Part shown: in pieces, positions 1-10,629 of the stretch
How positions within the stretch are numbered: position 1 is the stretch's first letter
Layout: each line of letters starts with the position of its first letter
Assembly: GCF_018130145.1 (NCBI RefSeq)
Contig: NZ_JAFCMB010000016.1
Location: forward strand, 1 to 64,000
Direction of reading: 5' to 3'
Source: Bradyrhizobium sp. AUGA SZCCT0176
GTDB taxonomy: Bacteria; Pseudomonadota; Alphaproteobacteria; Rhizobiales; Xanthobacteraceae
Length of the DNA: 64,000 nt
Made by a program: the position numbers and the translations under genes
The notes under the pieces: generated by a model
Seen by the model: only the letters and a program-made list of their open reading frames with translations
What the model was told of the DNA's origin: nothing
The model's database searches: none

Positions 1-380
1 TGCACACGAGCATACAGGGCAGCGGAGAACACCCGGCCTTCCCTGCGCAATGGCTTTACGGCTTATGCCGTGATCTCCCCGGAGACGAGTTCTGGGTTGA
101 CTCCGTCGCTGCGGTTCAGCTCTCGCCTACCCGACAGCTTGACACCTGCAACGGGTGCCAGGACCACACGGTTTTGCCGTACGCTTATCCACGCCATCGT
201 CGAGGCGTAAACCAGCGTCCACCGCAACCCGCCCAACGTCCGTGACGACGGCCGACGCCCTTCTGAGTAGGACGGGATGGCCAAACACATACCTCTGATT
301 TTCTTTCTGGGAAACAGAAATATTTTTAATTCTGGGGCTTGACATTAATTCCGAAAATTCGAAGTGATTTGCCCGTCGGG
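1..380. repeat. Dispersed Bradyrhizobium intergenic repeat (truncated by window edge)
   Basis: No convincing gene is present; the open frames here are low-complexity shadows. The text, with its GGAGAACACCCGGCCTTCCC block, the phrase GTGATCTCCCCGGAGACGAG and the closing GAAGTGATTTGCCCGTCGGG, matches a multicopy intergenic element that I remember from many Bradyrhizobium genomes. That is recall, not a search. The left end is cut by the window. Confidence 0.55.
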
Positions 381-400
381 TTGTTTTGTCGCACTCAACT

Positions 401-430
401 GTCATTGCGAGCCAACGGGTCGCAATGACG
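401..430. repeat. Short palindrome upstream of ku
   Basis: GTCATTGCGA is followed 10 nt later by its reverse complement TCGCAATGAC. The same GTCATTGCGAG...CGCAATGAC arms delimit the longer element at 6476-6560, so this looks like a minimal or decayed copy of that dispersed repeat. Confidence 0.6.
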
Positions 431-524
431 GAAAGGCGGCGTTGCTCTTGCACAGCAGCAACAGGAACCAAACCCAGCACCAACCGTTGAAGCTCCGAAA
501 CCAAAATCCTCGCCGGAGATTGTC

Positions 525-1409
525 ATGGTCCCTCGCGCCTATTGGAAAGGCTCGCTGAAGCTTTCCCTCGTGTCATGCCCGATTGCGCTGTACCCGGCCT
601 CGACCTCCGCCGAGAAAACCCGCTTCCACATGATCAACAAGGACACCGGCAACCGGCTGAAGCAGCAGATGGTCGATAGCGAGACCGGCGATGTCGTCGA
701 GAGCGACCAGAAGGGCCACGGCTACGAGTTGAAGAAGGGCGAGTATGTCGAGGTCGAGAAAGAGGAACTGGAGGCGGTCCAGATCGAGAGCAACCACACC
801 ATCGACATCGACAGCTTCGTGCCCCGTGACGAGATCGACAAACGCTATCTCAACAACCCCTATTATATCGTGCCGGACGGCAAGGCCGGTATCGACGCCT
901 TTGCCGTGATCCGCGACGCCATGAAGGACCAGGACCGCGTCGCGCTGGCGCGCATCGTGCTCACCAACCGCGAGCACGTCATCGCGATCGAACCGCTCGG
1001 CAAGGGCCTGCTCGGCACCACGCTGCGCTACCCCTACGAACTGCGCGACGAGGACAGCTATTTCGACGACATCAAGAGCCCCAAAATATCGAAAGACATG
1101 ATCGAACTGGCCAGCCACATCCTGGATACCAAGGCGGCGCATTTCGATCCGTCGAAATTCAAGGACGAATACGAAAACGCGTTGAAGGCGCTGGTCCGCC
1201 GCAAGGCCTCCGGCAAGCCCGTGAAGGCCGCCCCGCGTGAGGAGAAGGTGGATAACGTCATCAACCTGATGGACGCGCTGAAGCAGAGCCTGAAAGGCAA
1301 GGCAGCCACCAAGCGCCGAGCCGGCGCCCCGGCATCGCGCCGGGCCCCACAACGACGCGCGGCCAAGAAGGCGCACCGCTCGGCGGCGCGAGCCCGCAAG
1401 GCGGGGTGA
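525..1409 (+). CDS. ku: Ku protein, bacterial non-homologous end joining
   Basis: A 294-aa protein with the bacterial Ku core. It starts MVPRAYWKGSLKLSLVSCPI, has the typical YYIVPDGKAG stretch and ends in a long Lys/Arg/Ala tail (about residues 260-294). Known role of the family: a homodimeric ring that binds double-strand DNA ends and recruits the ATP-dependent ligase LigD. The basic tail is the variable DNA-binding extension seen in many soil-bacterial Ku proteins. No ligD is visible in the window, so its partner must be encoded elsewhere. The ATG at 525 begins the conserved N terminus directly. Confidence 0.93.
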   Translation: MVPRAYWKGSLKLSLVSCPIALYPASTSAEKTRFHMINKDTGNRLKQQMVDSETGDVVESDQKGHGYELKKGEYVEVEKEELEAVQIESNHTIDIDSFVPRDEIDKRYLNNPYYIVPDGKAGIDAFAVIRDAMKDQDRVALARIVLTNREHVIAIEPLGKGLLGTTLRYPYELRDEDSYFDDIKSPKISKDMIELASHILDTKAAHFDPSKFKDEYENALKALVRRKASGKPVKAAPREEKVDNVINLMDALKQSLKGKAATKRRAGAPASRRAPQRRAAKKAHRSAARARKAG

Positions 1410-1433
1410 TTTCGAGAACGCAGCCCACTCATC

Positions 1434-1522
1434 CGTCATGCCCGGGCTTGACCCGGGCATCCACGACTTCCTTTGGCTTGCAGCAAAGACGTGGATGGCC
1501 GGGTCAAGCCCGGCCATGACGA
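1434..1522. repeat. Long inverted-repeat intergenic element
   Basis: CGTCATGCCCGGGCTTGACC at the left is mirrored by GGTCAAGCCCGGCCATGACG at the right, with inner arms ATCCACG and CGTGGAT. This is a typical alphaproteobacterial dispersed palindrome. It lies between the convergent genes ku and the 1540-1770 gene and could act as a bidirectional terminator. Confidence 0.75.
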
Positions 1523-1539
1523 GAATGGGAACGCGACAA

Positions 1540-1770
1540 CTACTTCTTCGCTTTCCGCTTCTTCGACGCCTTTCGCTTCTTGGCGGATTTCCTGGCCTTC
1601 TTCGGCACCTTCTTGCCCTTGGCGCGCGCCTCGGAAAGTCCGATCGCGATCGCCTGCTTCTTGCTCTTCACCGTCCTGCCGGAGCGGCCACTCTTCAAGG
1701 TGCCAGCCTTGCGTTTCTTCATTGCGCGCTTGACGTCGGCCGAAGCCTTCTTGGAATATTTTCGTGCCAT
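1540..1770 (-). CDS. Small Lys/Arg-rich DUF6496-type protein
   Basis: A 76-aa, extremely basic protein. The N-terminal half (MARKYSKKASADVKRAMKKR, then GTLKSGRSGRTVKSKKQAIA and IGLSEARAKGK) is the conserved part of the small family I know as DUF6496. The C-terminal third is a run of KKRKASKKRKAKK-type residues resembling histone H1 or AlgP tails. Function is unknown; binding to DNA or RNA is an inference from charge only. It converges on ku across the palindrome at 1434-1522. Confidence 0.75.
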   Translation of the reverse strand: MARKYSKKASADVKRAMKKRKAGTLKSGRSGRTVKSKKQAIAIGLSEARAKGKKVPKKARKSAKKRKASKKRKAKK

Positions 1771-1834
1771 GGATTACCTACCGGTGTTCGGGAAAATAAT
1801 CGTCGCATTGCACGAAGGTTCCAGCCCGCAACCC

Positions 1835-2275
1835 TCAGGCCACCGCGGCATGGAGTTCGGCTGAGGTCTTCGCGGCCCGCAGTCGCGCGAGCGTATCCGG
1901 CGATCTCAACGTCCGGGCTACCAGCGCCAAAGCGGTGAGCGCTTCGCTCTCCACTGCCGCAGGCAACAGCAGGACGAACACCACGTCCACCGCCCGTCCG
2001 TCGATGGCATCAAATTCGATGCCCTGCTTCAGCTTTGCAAGCAGCCCATAGGGCCGCTTCAAGCCCGTCAGCCGGGCATGAGGAATGGCGATGCCATTGC
2101 CGGTCCCCGTCGATCCCAGTTCTTCCCGCTTCAGGAGATGCGACGTGACCTGATCAACTGCCAAGCCGAGATTGGCGGCGGCCATGGCCGCCAATTCCTG
2201 CAACAGCGGCCCCTTCTGCGAGGCCCGAACGTCGATCATGACGTCGGTTGGCGATAGCAGATCGGAAATCTTCAT
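1835..2275 (-). CDS. PTS EIIA-type (PtsN-like) phosphocarrier protein
   Basis: A 146-aa EIIA domain of the fructose/PtsN family. His66 in the motif GIAIPHARL is the expected phosphorylated residue, preceded by LLKREELGSTGTGNG. Such EIIA proteins belong to the nitrogen-related phosphotransfer system and act by protein-protein contact; in E. coli, PtsN binds KdpD and TrkA and so tunes K+ uptake. This gene lies just downstream of kdpE on the same strand, separated by about 125 nt containing a dispersed repeat, which suggests a Kdp-dedicated regulator. It is probably not the housekeeping ptsN, which normally sits beside rpoN. Confidence 0.8.
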   Translation of the reverse strand: MKISDLLSPTDVMIDVRASQKGPLLQELAAMAAANLGLAVDQVTSHLLKREELGSTGTGNGIAIPHARLTGLKRPYGLLAKLKQGIEFDAIDGRAVDVVFVLLLPAAVESEALTALALVARTLRSPDTLARLRAAKTSAELHAAVA

Positions 2276-2352
2276 CGTAACTCCGGGCGGATCGCCGCGT
2301 TAGAGCGGGATGACTTCTCTTCGTTTCGTCATCCCTCTCTAACTCTTTGTTT

Positions 2353-2401
2353 GAGCATGATCTCATCGGAAAACCGGTACCCACTTTTCCGGATCATGCT
2401 C
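2353..2401. repeat. Dispersed palindromic repeat touching the kdpE stop codon
   Basis: GAGCATGATC at the left and GATCATGCTC at the right form the outer arms, with inner CGGAAAACCGG and CTTTTCCGG. This is the common rhizobial GAGCATGATC-type element. Its right end contributes the last base of the kdpE TAG stop codon. A second palindrome (about 2301-2343, GAGCGGGATGAC and GTCATCCCTCTC-like arms) lies immediately beside it. Confidence 0.75.
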
Positions 2402-3090
2402 TAATCCGGCGCGCGCAGCCGATAGCCTATTCCGGTTTCAGTCAGAACGAATTGCGGGCGCTCCGGATCCGTCTCGATCTTCTGTCGGAGCTGCCGCACA
2501 TAGACGCGGAGATATTGCGCGTCGGTCAACTCATCCCACAGCTCCTTCAGCAGGAACCGGTGGGTCAGCACCTTGCCGGCATGCTGCACCAGCACGCGCA
2601 GCAATTCATACTCCTTGGGCGACAATTTGACATCCTTGTCACCCACCTTGACGATCCGGCGCACAAGATCGACCGAAAGATCGCCCGATCGGAATACCGG
2701 TCGTTCGCCATGGACCTGCAACTGGTGCCGAAGTGCTGCGCGCATGCGGGCGAGCAGTTCGTCCATCCCGAACGGTTTGGTGAGATAATCGTCGGCCCCG
2801 AGATCGAGCGCCTGGACCTTGCCGGCCTCGTCGCCGCGGCTCGACAGCACAACGACCGGAACGCTGTCGTTACGCCCGCGGATCATGCGCAGCAATTCAT
2901 GGCCCTGGATATCCGGCAATCCGAGATCGAGAATGATCAATGCAGGATCCTGCGCAAGCAATTCGAGCCCGATCTTGCCGTTGGAGGCTTCCAGGATCTC
3001 GTAGCCCTGCGTGCTCAGCCCCATCCGCAGCAGCTTGCGGATCGGCGGCTCATCGTCGATCACCAGGACCTTGATCGGCGCGGCACTCAT
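2401..3090 (-). CDS. kdpE: KdpE, response regulator for K+ uptake
   Basis: A 229-aa OmpR/PhoB-class regulator. The receiver domain (1-120) has the acidic pair at 12-13, phospho-acceptor Asp55 in LIILDLGLPD and Lys105 in LTKPFG. The winged-helix DNA-binding domain follows (about 130-225, ending LTETGIGYRLRAPD). It is phosphorylated by KdpD and activates kdp transcription. Its start overlaps the kdpD stop by 4 nt, so the two are translationally coupled. Unlike the classical order, in which kdpDE form the end of the operon, an EIIA gene follows. Confidence 0.95.
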   Translation of the reverse strand: MSAAPIKVLVIDDEPPIRKLLRMGLSTQGYEILEASNGKIGLELLAQDPALIILDLGLPDIQGHELLRMIRGRNDSVPVVVLSSRGDEAGKVQALDLGADDYLTKPFGMDELLARMRAALRHQLQVHGERPVFRSGDLSVDLVRRIVKVGDKDVKLSPKEYELLRVLVQHAGKVLTHRFLLKELWDELTDAQYLRVYVRQLRQKIETDPERPQFVLTETGIGYRLRAPD

Positions 3091-5810
3091 GCGGCGGTGT
3101 CCAGTGCATCTGATACTGCCGGGACCGGCAAGCGGATAGTCAGCACGGCGCCGCTCCGGTCAAGCCGGTTGGCGGCCGAGATCGTGCCATGCATCGCCTC
3201 GACAAAGCCGCGCGAAATCGCCAGGCCAAGGCCGGTGCCCGGGCGGACGTGATCGCCCTTTTGCGCGCGATGGAACTTGTCGAATATCATATCCAGTTCC
3301 TCGGGCGGTATACCATCGCCTTCGTCAATGATTTGCAGGGATACCCAATCCCTTTCCCGCGAACTCCTGATCGAAATCGTGGTGTCGGCCGGCGCATATT
3401 TCGCCGCGTTGTCCAGCAGATTAAAGAGCACCTGTTCGAACAGCACCGCGTCAAGCTGCAGCATCGGCAAGTCCGCGGCAAGCTCAAGCGAAACCTTGTG
3501 GCCTCCAAGAATCTTGCTGGCGCGCCGCAGCACGCTGCCGACGATCTCGCCGATATCATGCAGCGCCGTGTTCGGCACCACGGCGCCGGATTCCAGCTTT
3601 GTCATGTCGAGCAGATTGGCGATGAAGCGGTTGAGCCGTTCGGACTCGTCGATCACGGTTGCCAGCAGGTCGCGTTTTTCGGTGTCGCTCAGGCCGCTGT
3701 CAAGGTCCCGTATCGCGCTTGCGGCGCCGAGCACCGAGGCCAGCGGCGTCTTGAGATCGTGCGAGATCGAGGTCAACAGCGCCGAGCGTAGACGATCCGA
3801 CTCCACCGTGCGTTTGACGCGGTCCATATCCTCCACCAGCAACACGCGCTCGATCGCCAGCGCGCCCTGATCCATCAAGGCGTCGAGCAACCGGCGCTGA
3901 TCCGGGGTGAGCAGCGGCCCGGTCTTGTCGTCATCGATGCCGATGACGCCGATCGGTCCGCGTCCGGTTCGCATCGGCAGGAACAGGCGCTTTGCGCCCG
4001 GCAGCGTATCGGCGCCGCGCCCCGCGGCTCGGTCGTTGCCCCATGCCCAGTTCGCGGCGGCGAGATCGGCCTTGTCCAGTTGATCTTCGGGCGGATAGCC
4101 GGCCTTGACGGTAATGATGCCGTCCTCCGGCAACAGCAGCACCACCCGCACCTTCAACATCAAGGCCGTCTGGTAGGCGGTCGCCCACAACACGTCGTCG
4201 AGGGTCGCGGTGCCGGCGAGCTTGCGGCTGAAGGCGTAGAGCGATTCCGTGGTGCGGACCCGGCCAGTCGCAGTCACGGCCTGCGTTCGCACCCGCGCCG
4301 CGACGTTGGAAACCAGGATCGCAATCAGCATAAAGAAGAAGAAGGCGGCGATATTGGTCGGCTCGGTGATCGTGAAGTTATAGAGCGGCGGCAGGAAGAA
4401 GAAATTGTAGCAAAGCGAGCCCACCACGCTTGCAAATATCGAAGGCAACAGCCCGTAACGGACGGCGGCCCCGACCACGGCCGTCAGGAACACGAGGTCG
4501 ACGTTTTCGATGCCCAGCCGCGGATGAACCAGCAGGCCGGCACCGAGCGCGATGGCGACGAACAGCAGGGATATTGCATAGGGCAGTGGATCGAACGGCT
4601 CCTGCCGTTCGGCCGTGTGCACCGTCTTCTTCGGAACGGGCTCGGCCGCGAGTTCCTCGCCGGCGATGACGTTGACGGTGATATTGCCGGCGCGGCGCAC
4701 CAGATCGTGCACGACCGAGCCGCGCGTGAGTTCAAACCACAGGGAACGCGTCGACTTGCCGATGATGATCTGGGTCACATTGTTGGCTTGCGCGAATTGG
4801 ACCACGTCATCGGCAATGCGCCGCCCGACGCCGGGAATGGTGATAGCCTCGCCACCGAGCGCTTCGGCGAGCCGCATCGTATCGGCGAGCCGGTCGCGCT
4901 GCTCGTCGGTCAGTTGCAGGCTGCGCCGCGTCTCGATGCTGATCGCCGTCCATTGCGCGTGCAGCCGGTCGGCCAGCCGCTTGGTGTAGCGCACCAGCCC
5001 CGCCGATCGCGGATCCTCACTGATGCAAACCAGAACACGCTCGCCTGCGGCCCAGGGCCCGGCGATCGCGTTGGCCTGCATGTGGGTCAGCAGTTGCTCA
5101 TCGACCCGTTCGGCGGTGCGTCGCAACGCCAGTTCGCGCAGCGCAGTCAAATTGCCCGGTGAGAAATAGTGTTCGAGCGCGCGTTCGGCCTGCTTGGGGA
5201 CGTAGACTTTTCCCTCCTTCAGCCGCTGGATCAGGTCGTCAGGTGTAAGGTCGATCAGCTCGATGGCATCGGCGCGGTCGAACACCTTGTCCGGCACGGT
5301 CTCGCGCACCCGCACATGCGTGATCTGCGCGACCACATCGTTGAGGCTTTCGATGTGCTGGATGTTGACTGCGGTGTAGACATCGATGCCGTGGGACACC
5401 AGTTCCTCGACGTCGAGGTAGCGCTTGGGATGGCGGCTGCCGGGCGCGTTGGTATGAGCGAGTTCGTCGACCAGGGCGATCTGAGGGCGCCGCGCAATCA
5501 GGGCGTCGAGGTCCATCTCCTCGAGGATCTGGTCCTTATACTCCAGCTTCTTGCGCGGAATGACTTCAAGGCCGTGCAGCAGCGCTTCGGTCTCTGCCCG
5601 CCCATGGGTCTCGACCACGCCGACCACAACATCGACGCCGGCCTTGCTCCTGGCGTGCGCGCTCTGCAGCATTTCGTAGGTCTTGCCGACACCGGGGGCG
5701 GCGCCGACGAATATCTTGAGCTTTCCGGCCTGATCGCTCTCGCGCCGGGCGGCCTCCAGCAGCGCGTCCGGCGACGGTCTTTTTTCATGATCTTGGCGCT
5801 GATTAGCCAT
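3087..5810 (-). CDS. kdpD: KdpD, K+/turgor sensor histidine kinase
   Basis: A 907-aa sensor with full KdpD architecture. It has the N-terminal KdpD domain with Walker A GAAPGVGKT (about 36-44), a USP-like domain (about 250-370), four closely spaced membrane segments (about 405-500), a GAF-like region, a HisKA domain with SHDLKTPLASV, and a HATPase with NLLDNAAKYA and GTGLGLAISRG. It senses K+ limitation and phosphorylates KdpE. It lies 41 nt downstream of kdpC on the same strand, so it is probably cotranscribed with the pump genes. Confidence 0.96.
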   Translation of the reverse strand: MANQRQDHEKRPSPDALLEAARRESDQAGKLKIFVGAAPGVGKTYEMLQSAHARSKAGVDVVVGVVETHGRAETEALLHGLEVIPRKKLEYKDQILEEMDLDALIARRPQIALVDELAHTNAPGSRHPKRYLDVEELVSHGIDVYTAVNIQHIESLNDVVAQITHVRVRETVPDKVFDRADAIELIDLTPDDLIQRLKEGKVYVPKQAERALEHYFSPGNLTALRELALRRTAERVDEQLLTHMQANAIAGPWAAGERVLVCISEDPRSAGLVRYTKRLADRLHAQWTAISIETRRSLQLTDEQRDRLADTMRLAEALGGEAITIPGVGRRIADDVVQFAQANNVTQIIIGKSTRSLWFELTRGSVVHDLVRRAGNITVNVIAGEELAAEPVPKKTVHTAERQEPFDPLPYAISLLFVAIALGAGLLVHPRLGIENVDLVFLTAVVGAAVRYGLLPSIFASVVGSLCYNFFFLPPLYNFTITEPTNIAAFFFFMLIAILVSNVAARVRTQAVTATGRVRTTESLYAFSRKLAGTATLDDVLWATAYQTALMLKVRVVLLLPEDGIITVKAGYPPEDQLDKADLAAANWAWGNDRAAGRGADTLPGAKRLFLPMRTGRGPIGVIGIDDDKTGPLLTPDQRRLLDALMDQGALAIERVLLVEDMDRVKRTVESDRLRSALLTSISHDLKTPLASVLGAASAIRDLDSGLSDTEKRDLLATVIDESERLNRFIANLLDMTKLESGAVVPNTALHDIGEIVGSVLRRASKILGGHKVSLELAADLPMLQLDAVLFEQVLFNLLDNAAKYAPADTTISIRSSRERDWVSLQIIDEGDGIPPEELDMIFDKFHRAQKGDHVRPGTGLGLAISRGFVEAMHGTISAANRLDRSGAVLTIRLPVPAVSDALDTAA

Positions 5811-5851
5811 GCGGCAATATAGTCATCTCATCCGGCGCGGCCTAGCTCCCG

Positions 5852-6457
5852 TCATTTGGTTGCGGCGGCATCCAGCGCCAGATTCAGCACCAGAACGTTA
5901 ACTCTGATCTCGCCGAGCAATCCAGCCATGCGGCCCTGGCTGTGCTCCGTGACCAGCTGGCGAACACGCTCTTCCGGCATCTTCCGCGCCTTGGCCACCC
6001 GCGGCACCTGAAATAGCGCCGCGTCCGGCGAAATATCGGGATCGAGGCCGCTGGCAGAGGTCGTGACGAGATCGACGGGGACGGGAGCGTTGGGGTTTTC
6101 GGCCTTCAGCTTGTCGACATCCTCCTTGATCCGATCGTTCAGCGCCTTGCTGGTCGGGCCGAGGTTGGAGCCACCGGAATTGGCGGCGTTGTAGGGGGCC
6201 GATACCGTCTTGCTGGAATCGGCCGGGTCCGGCGCCGACGTCGCCGAGGGCCGGCCGTGGAAATATTTGTCTTCCCTGAACTCCTGCCCGATCAGGGCCG
6301 AGCCGATCACCTTGCCGTCCTTCTCGATCAGGCTGCCTTGCGCCTGCTTCGGAAAGATCACGCCGGCAATCGCGGTCATCGCGAGCGGATAGGCGAGGCC
6401 TGTGATGGCGGTCAGCAAGAGCAGCAGGATGATGGCGGGGCGAATTTCGCGAAGCAT
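5852..6457 (-). CDS. kdpC: KdpC, K+-transporting ATPase subunit C
   Basis: A 201-aa single-span periplasmic subunit with an N-terminal membrane helix (about 8-32) and the conserved FHGRPSATS and SGGSNLGPT segments. The C-terminal stretch GEIRVNVLVLNLAL is typical. KdpC stabilises the KdpA-KdpB complex and helps K+ binding. It is separated from kdpB by 110 nt that carry an 85-nt dispersed palindrome, which is unusual inside this normally tight operon. Confidence 0.95.
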   Translation of the reverse strand: MLREIRPAIILLLLLTAITGLAYPLAMTAIAGVIFPKQAQGSLIEKDGKVIGSALIGQEFREDKYFHGRPSATSAPDPADSSKTVSAPYNAANSGGSNLGPTSKALNDRIKEDVDKLKAENPNAPVPVDLVTTSASGLDPDISPDAALFQVPRVAKARKMPEERVRQLVTEHSQGRMAGLLGEIRVNVLVLNLALDAAATK

Positions 6458-6475
6458 GATGTGTCTCCTATTTTT

Positions 6476-6560
6476 CCGTCATTGCGAGCGAAGCGAAGCA
6501 ATCCATAGTGAGGGACGGGAGAGATGGATTGCTTCGTCGCTTCGCTCCTCGCAATGACGG
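6476..6560. repeat. Dispersed inverted repeat between kdpB and kdpC
   Basis: CCGTCATTGCGAGCGAAGCG at the left is mirrored by a right arm ending CGCTCCTCGCAATGACGG, with inner arms GAAGCAATCCAT and ATGGATTGCTTC. In RNA it would form a long imperfect stem-loop. It lies inside the kdp operon and could lower expression of, or mark an mRNA-processing site before, kdpC-D-E. Confidence 0.8.
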
Positions 6561-6567
6561 TTGGGGG

Positions 6568-8682
<2,115 letters not shown>

Positions 8683-8707
8683 GGACGTAACTCCGACGAG
8701 AGATTGA

Positions 8708-10411
8708 TCAGAACAGATTGTTGGCATTCATGGCGAGGTGCTCGACGATCGGCCCGAGCGCCAGCGCCGGGAAGAAGGTGAGACCGCCGATGATCAGGAT
8801 CACGCCGACGACGAGGCCGACGAACAGGCCACCGGTGGTCGGCAGCGTGCCGGCCGATGGCGGGATCGACTTCTTGGCCGCCAGCGAGCCCGCAATCGCC
8901 ATCGCCGGCACGATCATGAAGAAGCGGCCGACGAACATCGAACTTGCCAGCGTCAGATTGTAGAAGAAGGTGTTGCCGGTCAGGCCGCCGAACGCCGAAC
9001 CGTTGTTGCCGGTCGCCGAGGTGAACGCATAGAGCACCTCCGTAAAGCCATGCGGGCCGGCATTGGCCATCGACGCCACCGCCGGCGGAAACACCACGGC
9101 GACCGCGGTCCAGCCAAGATACATCAACGGCAGCACCAGGATCGCGAGCATCGCCATCTTGACCTCGCGCGCCTCGATCTTCTTGCCGACATATTCCGGC
9201 GTGCGGCCGACCATCAGGCCGGCCACGAAGATCGCCAGCACGACGAACAGCAGCATGCCATAGAGGCCGGCGCCGACGCCGCCGACGATGATCTCGCCGA
9301 GCTGCATGTTGATCAGCGGGATCATGCCGCCGAGCGCGGTAAACGAGTCATGCATCGCGTTGACCGCGCCGCAGGAGGCCGCGGTTGTGATCACCGCGAA
9401 CAGGCTGGAGGCCACGATGCCGAAACGGACTTCCTTGCCTTCCATGTTGCCGCCGGTGAGCCCGAGCGCACTGAGCGTCGACGTGCCGTTGGCCTCGGCC
9501 CAATAGGTGATGGCGACGCCCGCGAGGAACAGCACGCCCATGACGCCGAGGATCGCCCAGCCCTGGCGCTGGTCGCCGACCATGCGGCCGAACACGTTGG
9601 TAAGCGCCGCGCCGAGCGCGAAGATGGAAATCATCTGCACGAAGTTCGACAGCGCGGTGGGGTTCTCGAACGGATGCGCGGCGTTGGCATTGAAGAAGCC
9701 GCCGCCATTGGTGCCCAGCATCTTGATCGCGACCTGCGAGGCGACCGGGCCGACCGCGATGGTCTGCCTGGCGCCTTCCAGCGTGGTGGCGTCGACATAG
9801 GCCCCTAACGTCTGCGGCATGCCCTGCCAGACCAGGAACAGCGTGTAGACCACGCAGATCGGCAGCAGCACATAAAGGGTACAGCGCGTGACGTCGACCC
9901 AGAAATTGCCGATGGTGCGCATCGAGGAACGCGAGAAGCCGCGGATCAGCGCCACCGCGAGCGCGATACCGGTCGCCGACGACAGGAAATTCTGGTGCGT
10001 CAGTCCCAGCATCTGGACCAGATAGGACAGCGTGCTTTCGCCGCCGTAGTTCTGCCAGTTGGTGTTGGTGATGAAGGAGATCGCGGTGTTGAACGACAGA
10101 TCCGGGGCGACCGCGGATTGATCCTGCGGATTGAACGGCAACAACGCCTGCAGCCGCATCAGCCCATAAATGATAAGGAAGCCGCCGACATGGAACAGCA
10201 GCATCGCGACCGTATAGGTCAGCCAATGCTGCTCGCGCTTCTCATCGACGCCGCCGATCCAGTAAAGCCCGCGCTCGACCGGCCGCAGCACGGGCGACAG
10301 AAAGGTGGACTCGCCGTTGAAGACGCGAGTCATGTACCAGCCGAGCGGTTTGACCAGCGCGACCACGATGGCGCAGTACAGGAAAATTTGAATCCAGCCG
10401 ATGACGGTCAT
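8708..10411 (-). CDS. kdpA: KdpA, K+-channel-like subunit
   Basis: A 567-aa polytopic membrane protein of the SKT superfamily, which binds and translocates K+. Selectivity-loop sequences characteristic of KdpA are visible (NTNWQNYGGEST; GTNGGGFFNANAAHPFENPT; TSATGNNGSAFGG). The start MTVIGWIQIFLY was chosen over an upstream in-frame ATG because a GAAGGG ribosome site precedes it and it lies only 13 nt after the preceding small gene. Length is typical. Confidence 0.96.
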   Translation of the reverse strand: MTVIGWIQIFLYCAIVVALVKPLGWYMTRVFNGESTFLSPVLRPVERGLYWIGGVDEKREQHWLTYTVAMLLFHVGGFLIIYGLMRLQALLPFNPQDQSAVAPDLSFNTAISFITNTNWQNYGGESTLSYLVQMLGLTHQNFLSSATGIALAVALIRGFSRSSMRTIGNFWVDVTRCTLYVLLPICVVYTLFLVWQGMPQTLGAYVDATTLEGARQTIAVGPVASQVAIKMLGTNGGGFFNANAAHPFENPTALSNFVQMISIFALGAALTNVFGRMVGDQRQGWAILGVMGVLFLAGVAITYWAEANGTSTLSALGLTGGNMEGKEVRFGIVASSLFAVITTAASCGAVNAMHDSFTALGGMIPLINMQLGEIIVGGVGAGLYGMLLFVVLAIFVAGLMVGRTPEYVGKKIEAREVKMAMLAILVLPLMYLGWTAVAVVFPPAVASMANAGPHGFTEVLYAFTSATGNNGSAFGGLTGNTFFYNLTLASSMFVGRFFMIVPAMAIAGSLAAKKSIPPSAGTLPTTGGLFVGLVVGVILIIGGLTFFPALALGPIVEHLAMNANNLF

Positions 10412-10424
10412 GGTCGGGAACCCT

Positions 10425-10520
10425 TCAGAATCTCTTTGCAGGCAGCAGCAGGTGAATGAGCGCAATCAGCAGCGCCGAGGTAACGACAAACGCCAGAACG
10501 ACTTGGACCAGCGTGATCAT
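10425..10520 (-). CDS. KdpF-like 31-aa membrane peptide
   Basis: A 31-aa open frame too short for most gene finders. It is one hydrophobic helix (VVLAFVVTSALLIALIHLLL) followed by the basic aromatic end PAKRF. The end resembles that of the neighbouring KdpF (RPERF), which suggests a duplicated or diverged KdpF. A GAGGA ribosome site precedes the ATG. It lies 7 nt after the kdpF stop and 13 nt before kdpA. Coding status is inferred from position, spacing and composition. Confidence 0.65.
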   Translation of the reverse strand: MITLVQVVLAFVVTSALLIALIHLLLPAKRF

Positions 10521-10527
10521 GGCGTCC

Positions 10528-10617
10528 TCAGAAGCGCTCGGGCCGCAGCAGCGCGTAGGTCAGGTAGAACAGCAGAGCCAGCGACACGAGCCCGGCGAGC
10601 GAATAATCGAAAATCAT
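10528..10617 (-). CDS. kdpF: KdpF, small stabilising peptide of the Kdp pump
   Basis: A 29-aa single-helix peptide beginning MIFDYSLAGLVSLALLF and ending ALLRPERF, the standard KdpF pattern. KdpF sits at the edge of KdpA and stabilises the complex. A strong purine-rich ribosome site (GAGGGGAGGGG) precedes the ATG. It is flanked on both sides by other short hydrophobic frames (10425-10520 and 10630-10713) in one tight minus-strand operon. Confidence 0.9.
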   Translation of the reverse strand: MIFDYSLAGLVSLALLFYLTYALLRPERF

Positions 10618-10629
10618 GTTCCCCTCCCC

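Noticed and set aside
339..367. Promoter with TTGACA before ku
   Set aside because: No acceptable -10 box at 16-18 nt, and the text belongs to the dispersed repeat.
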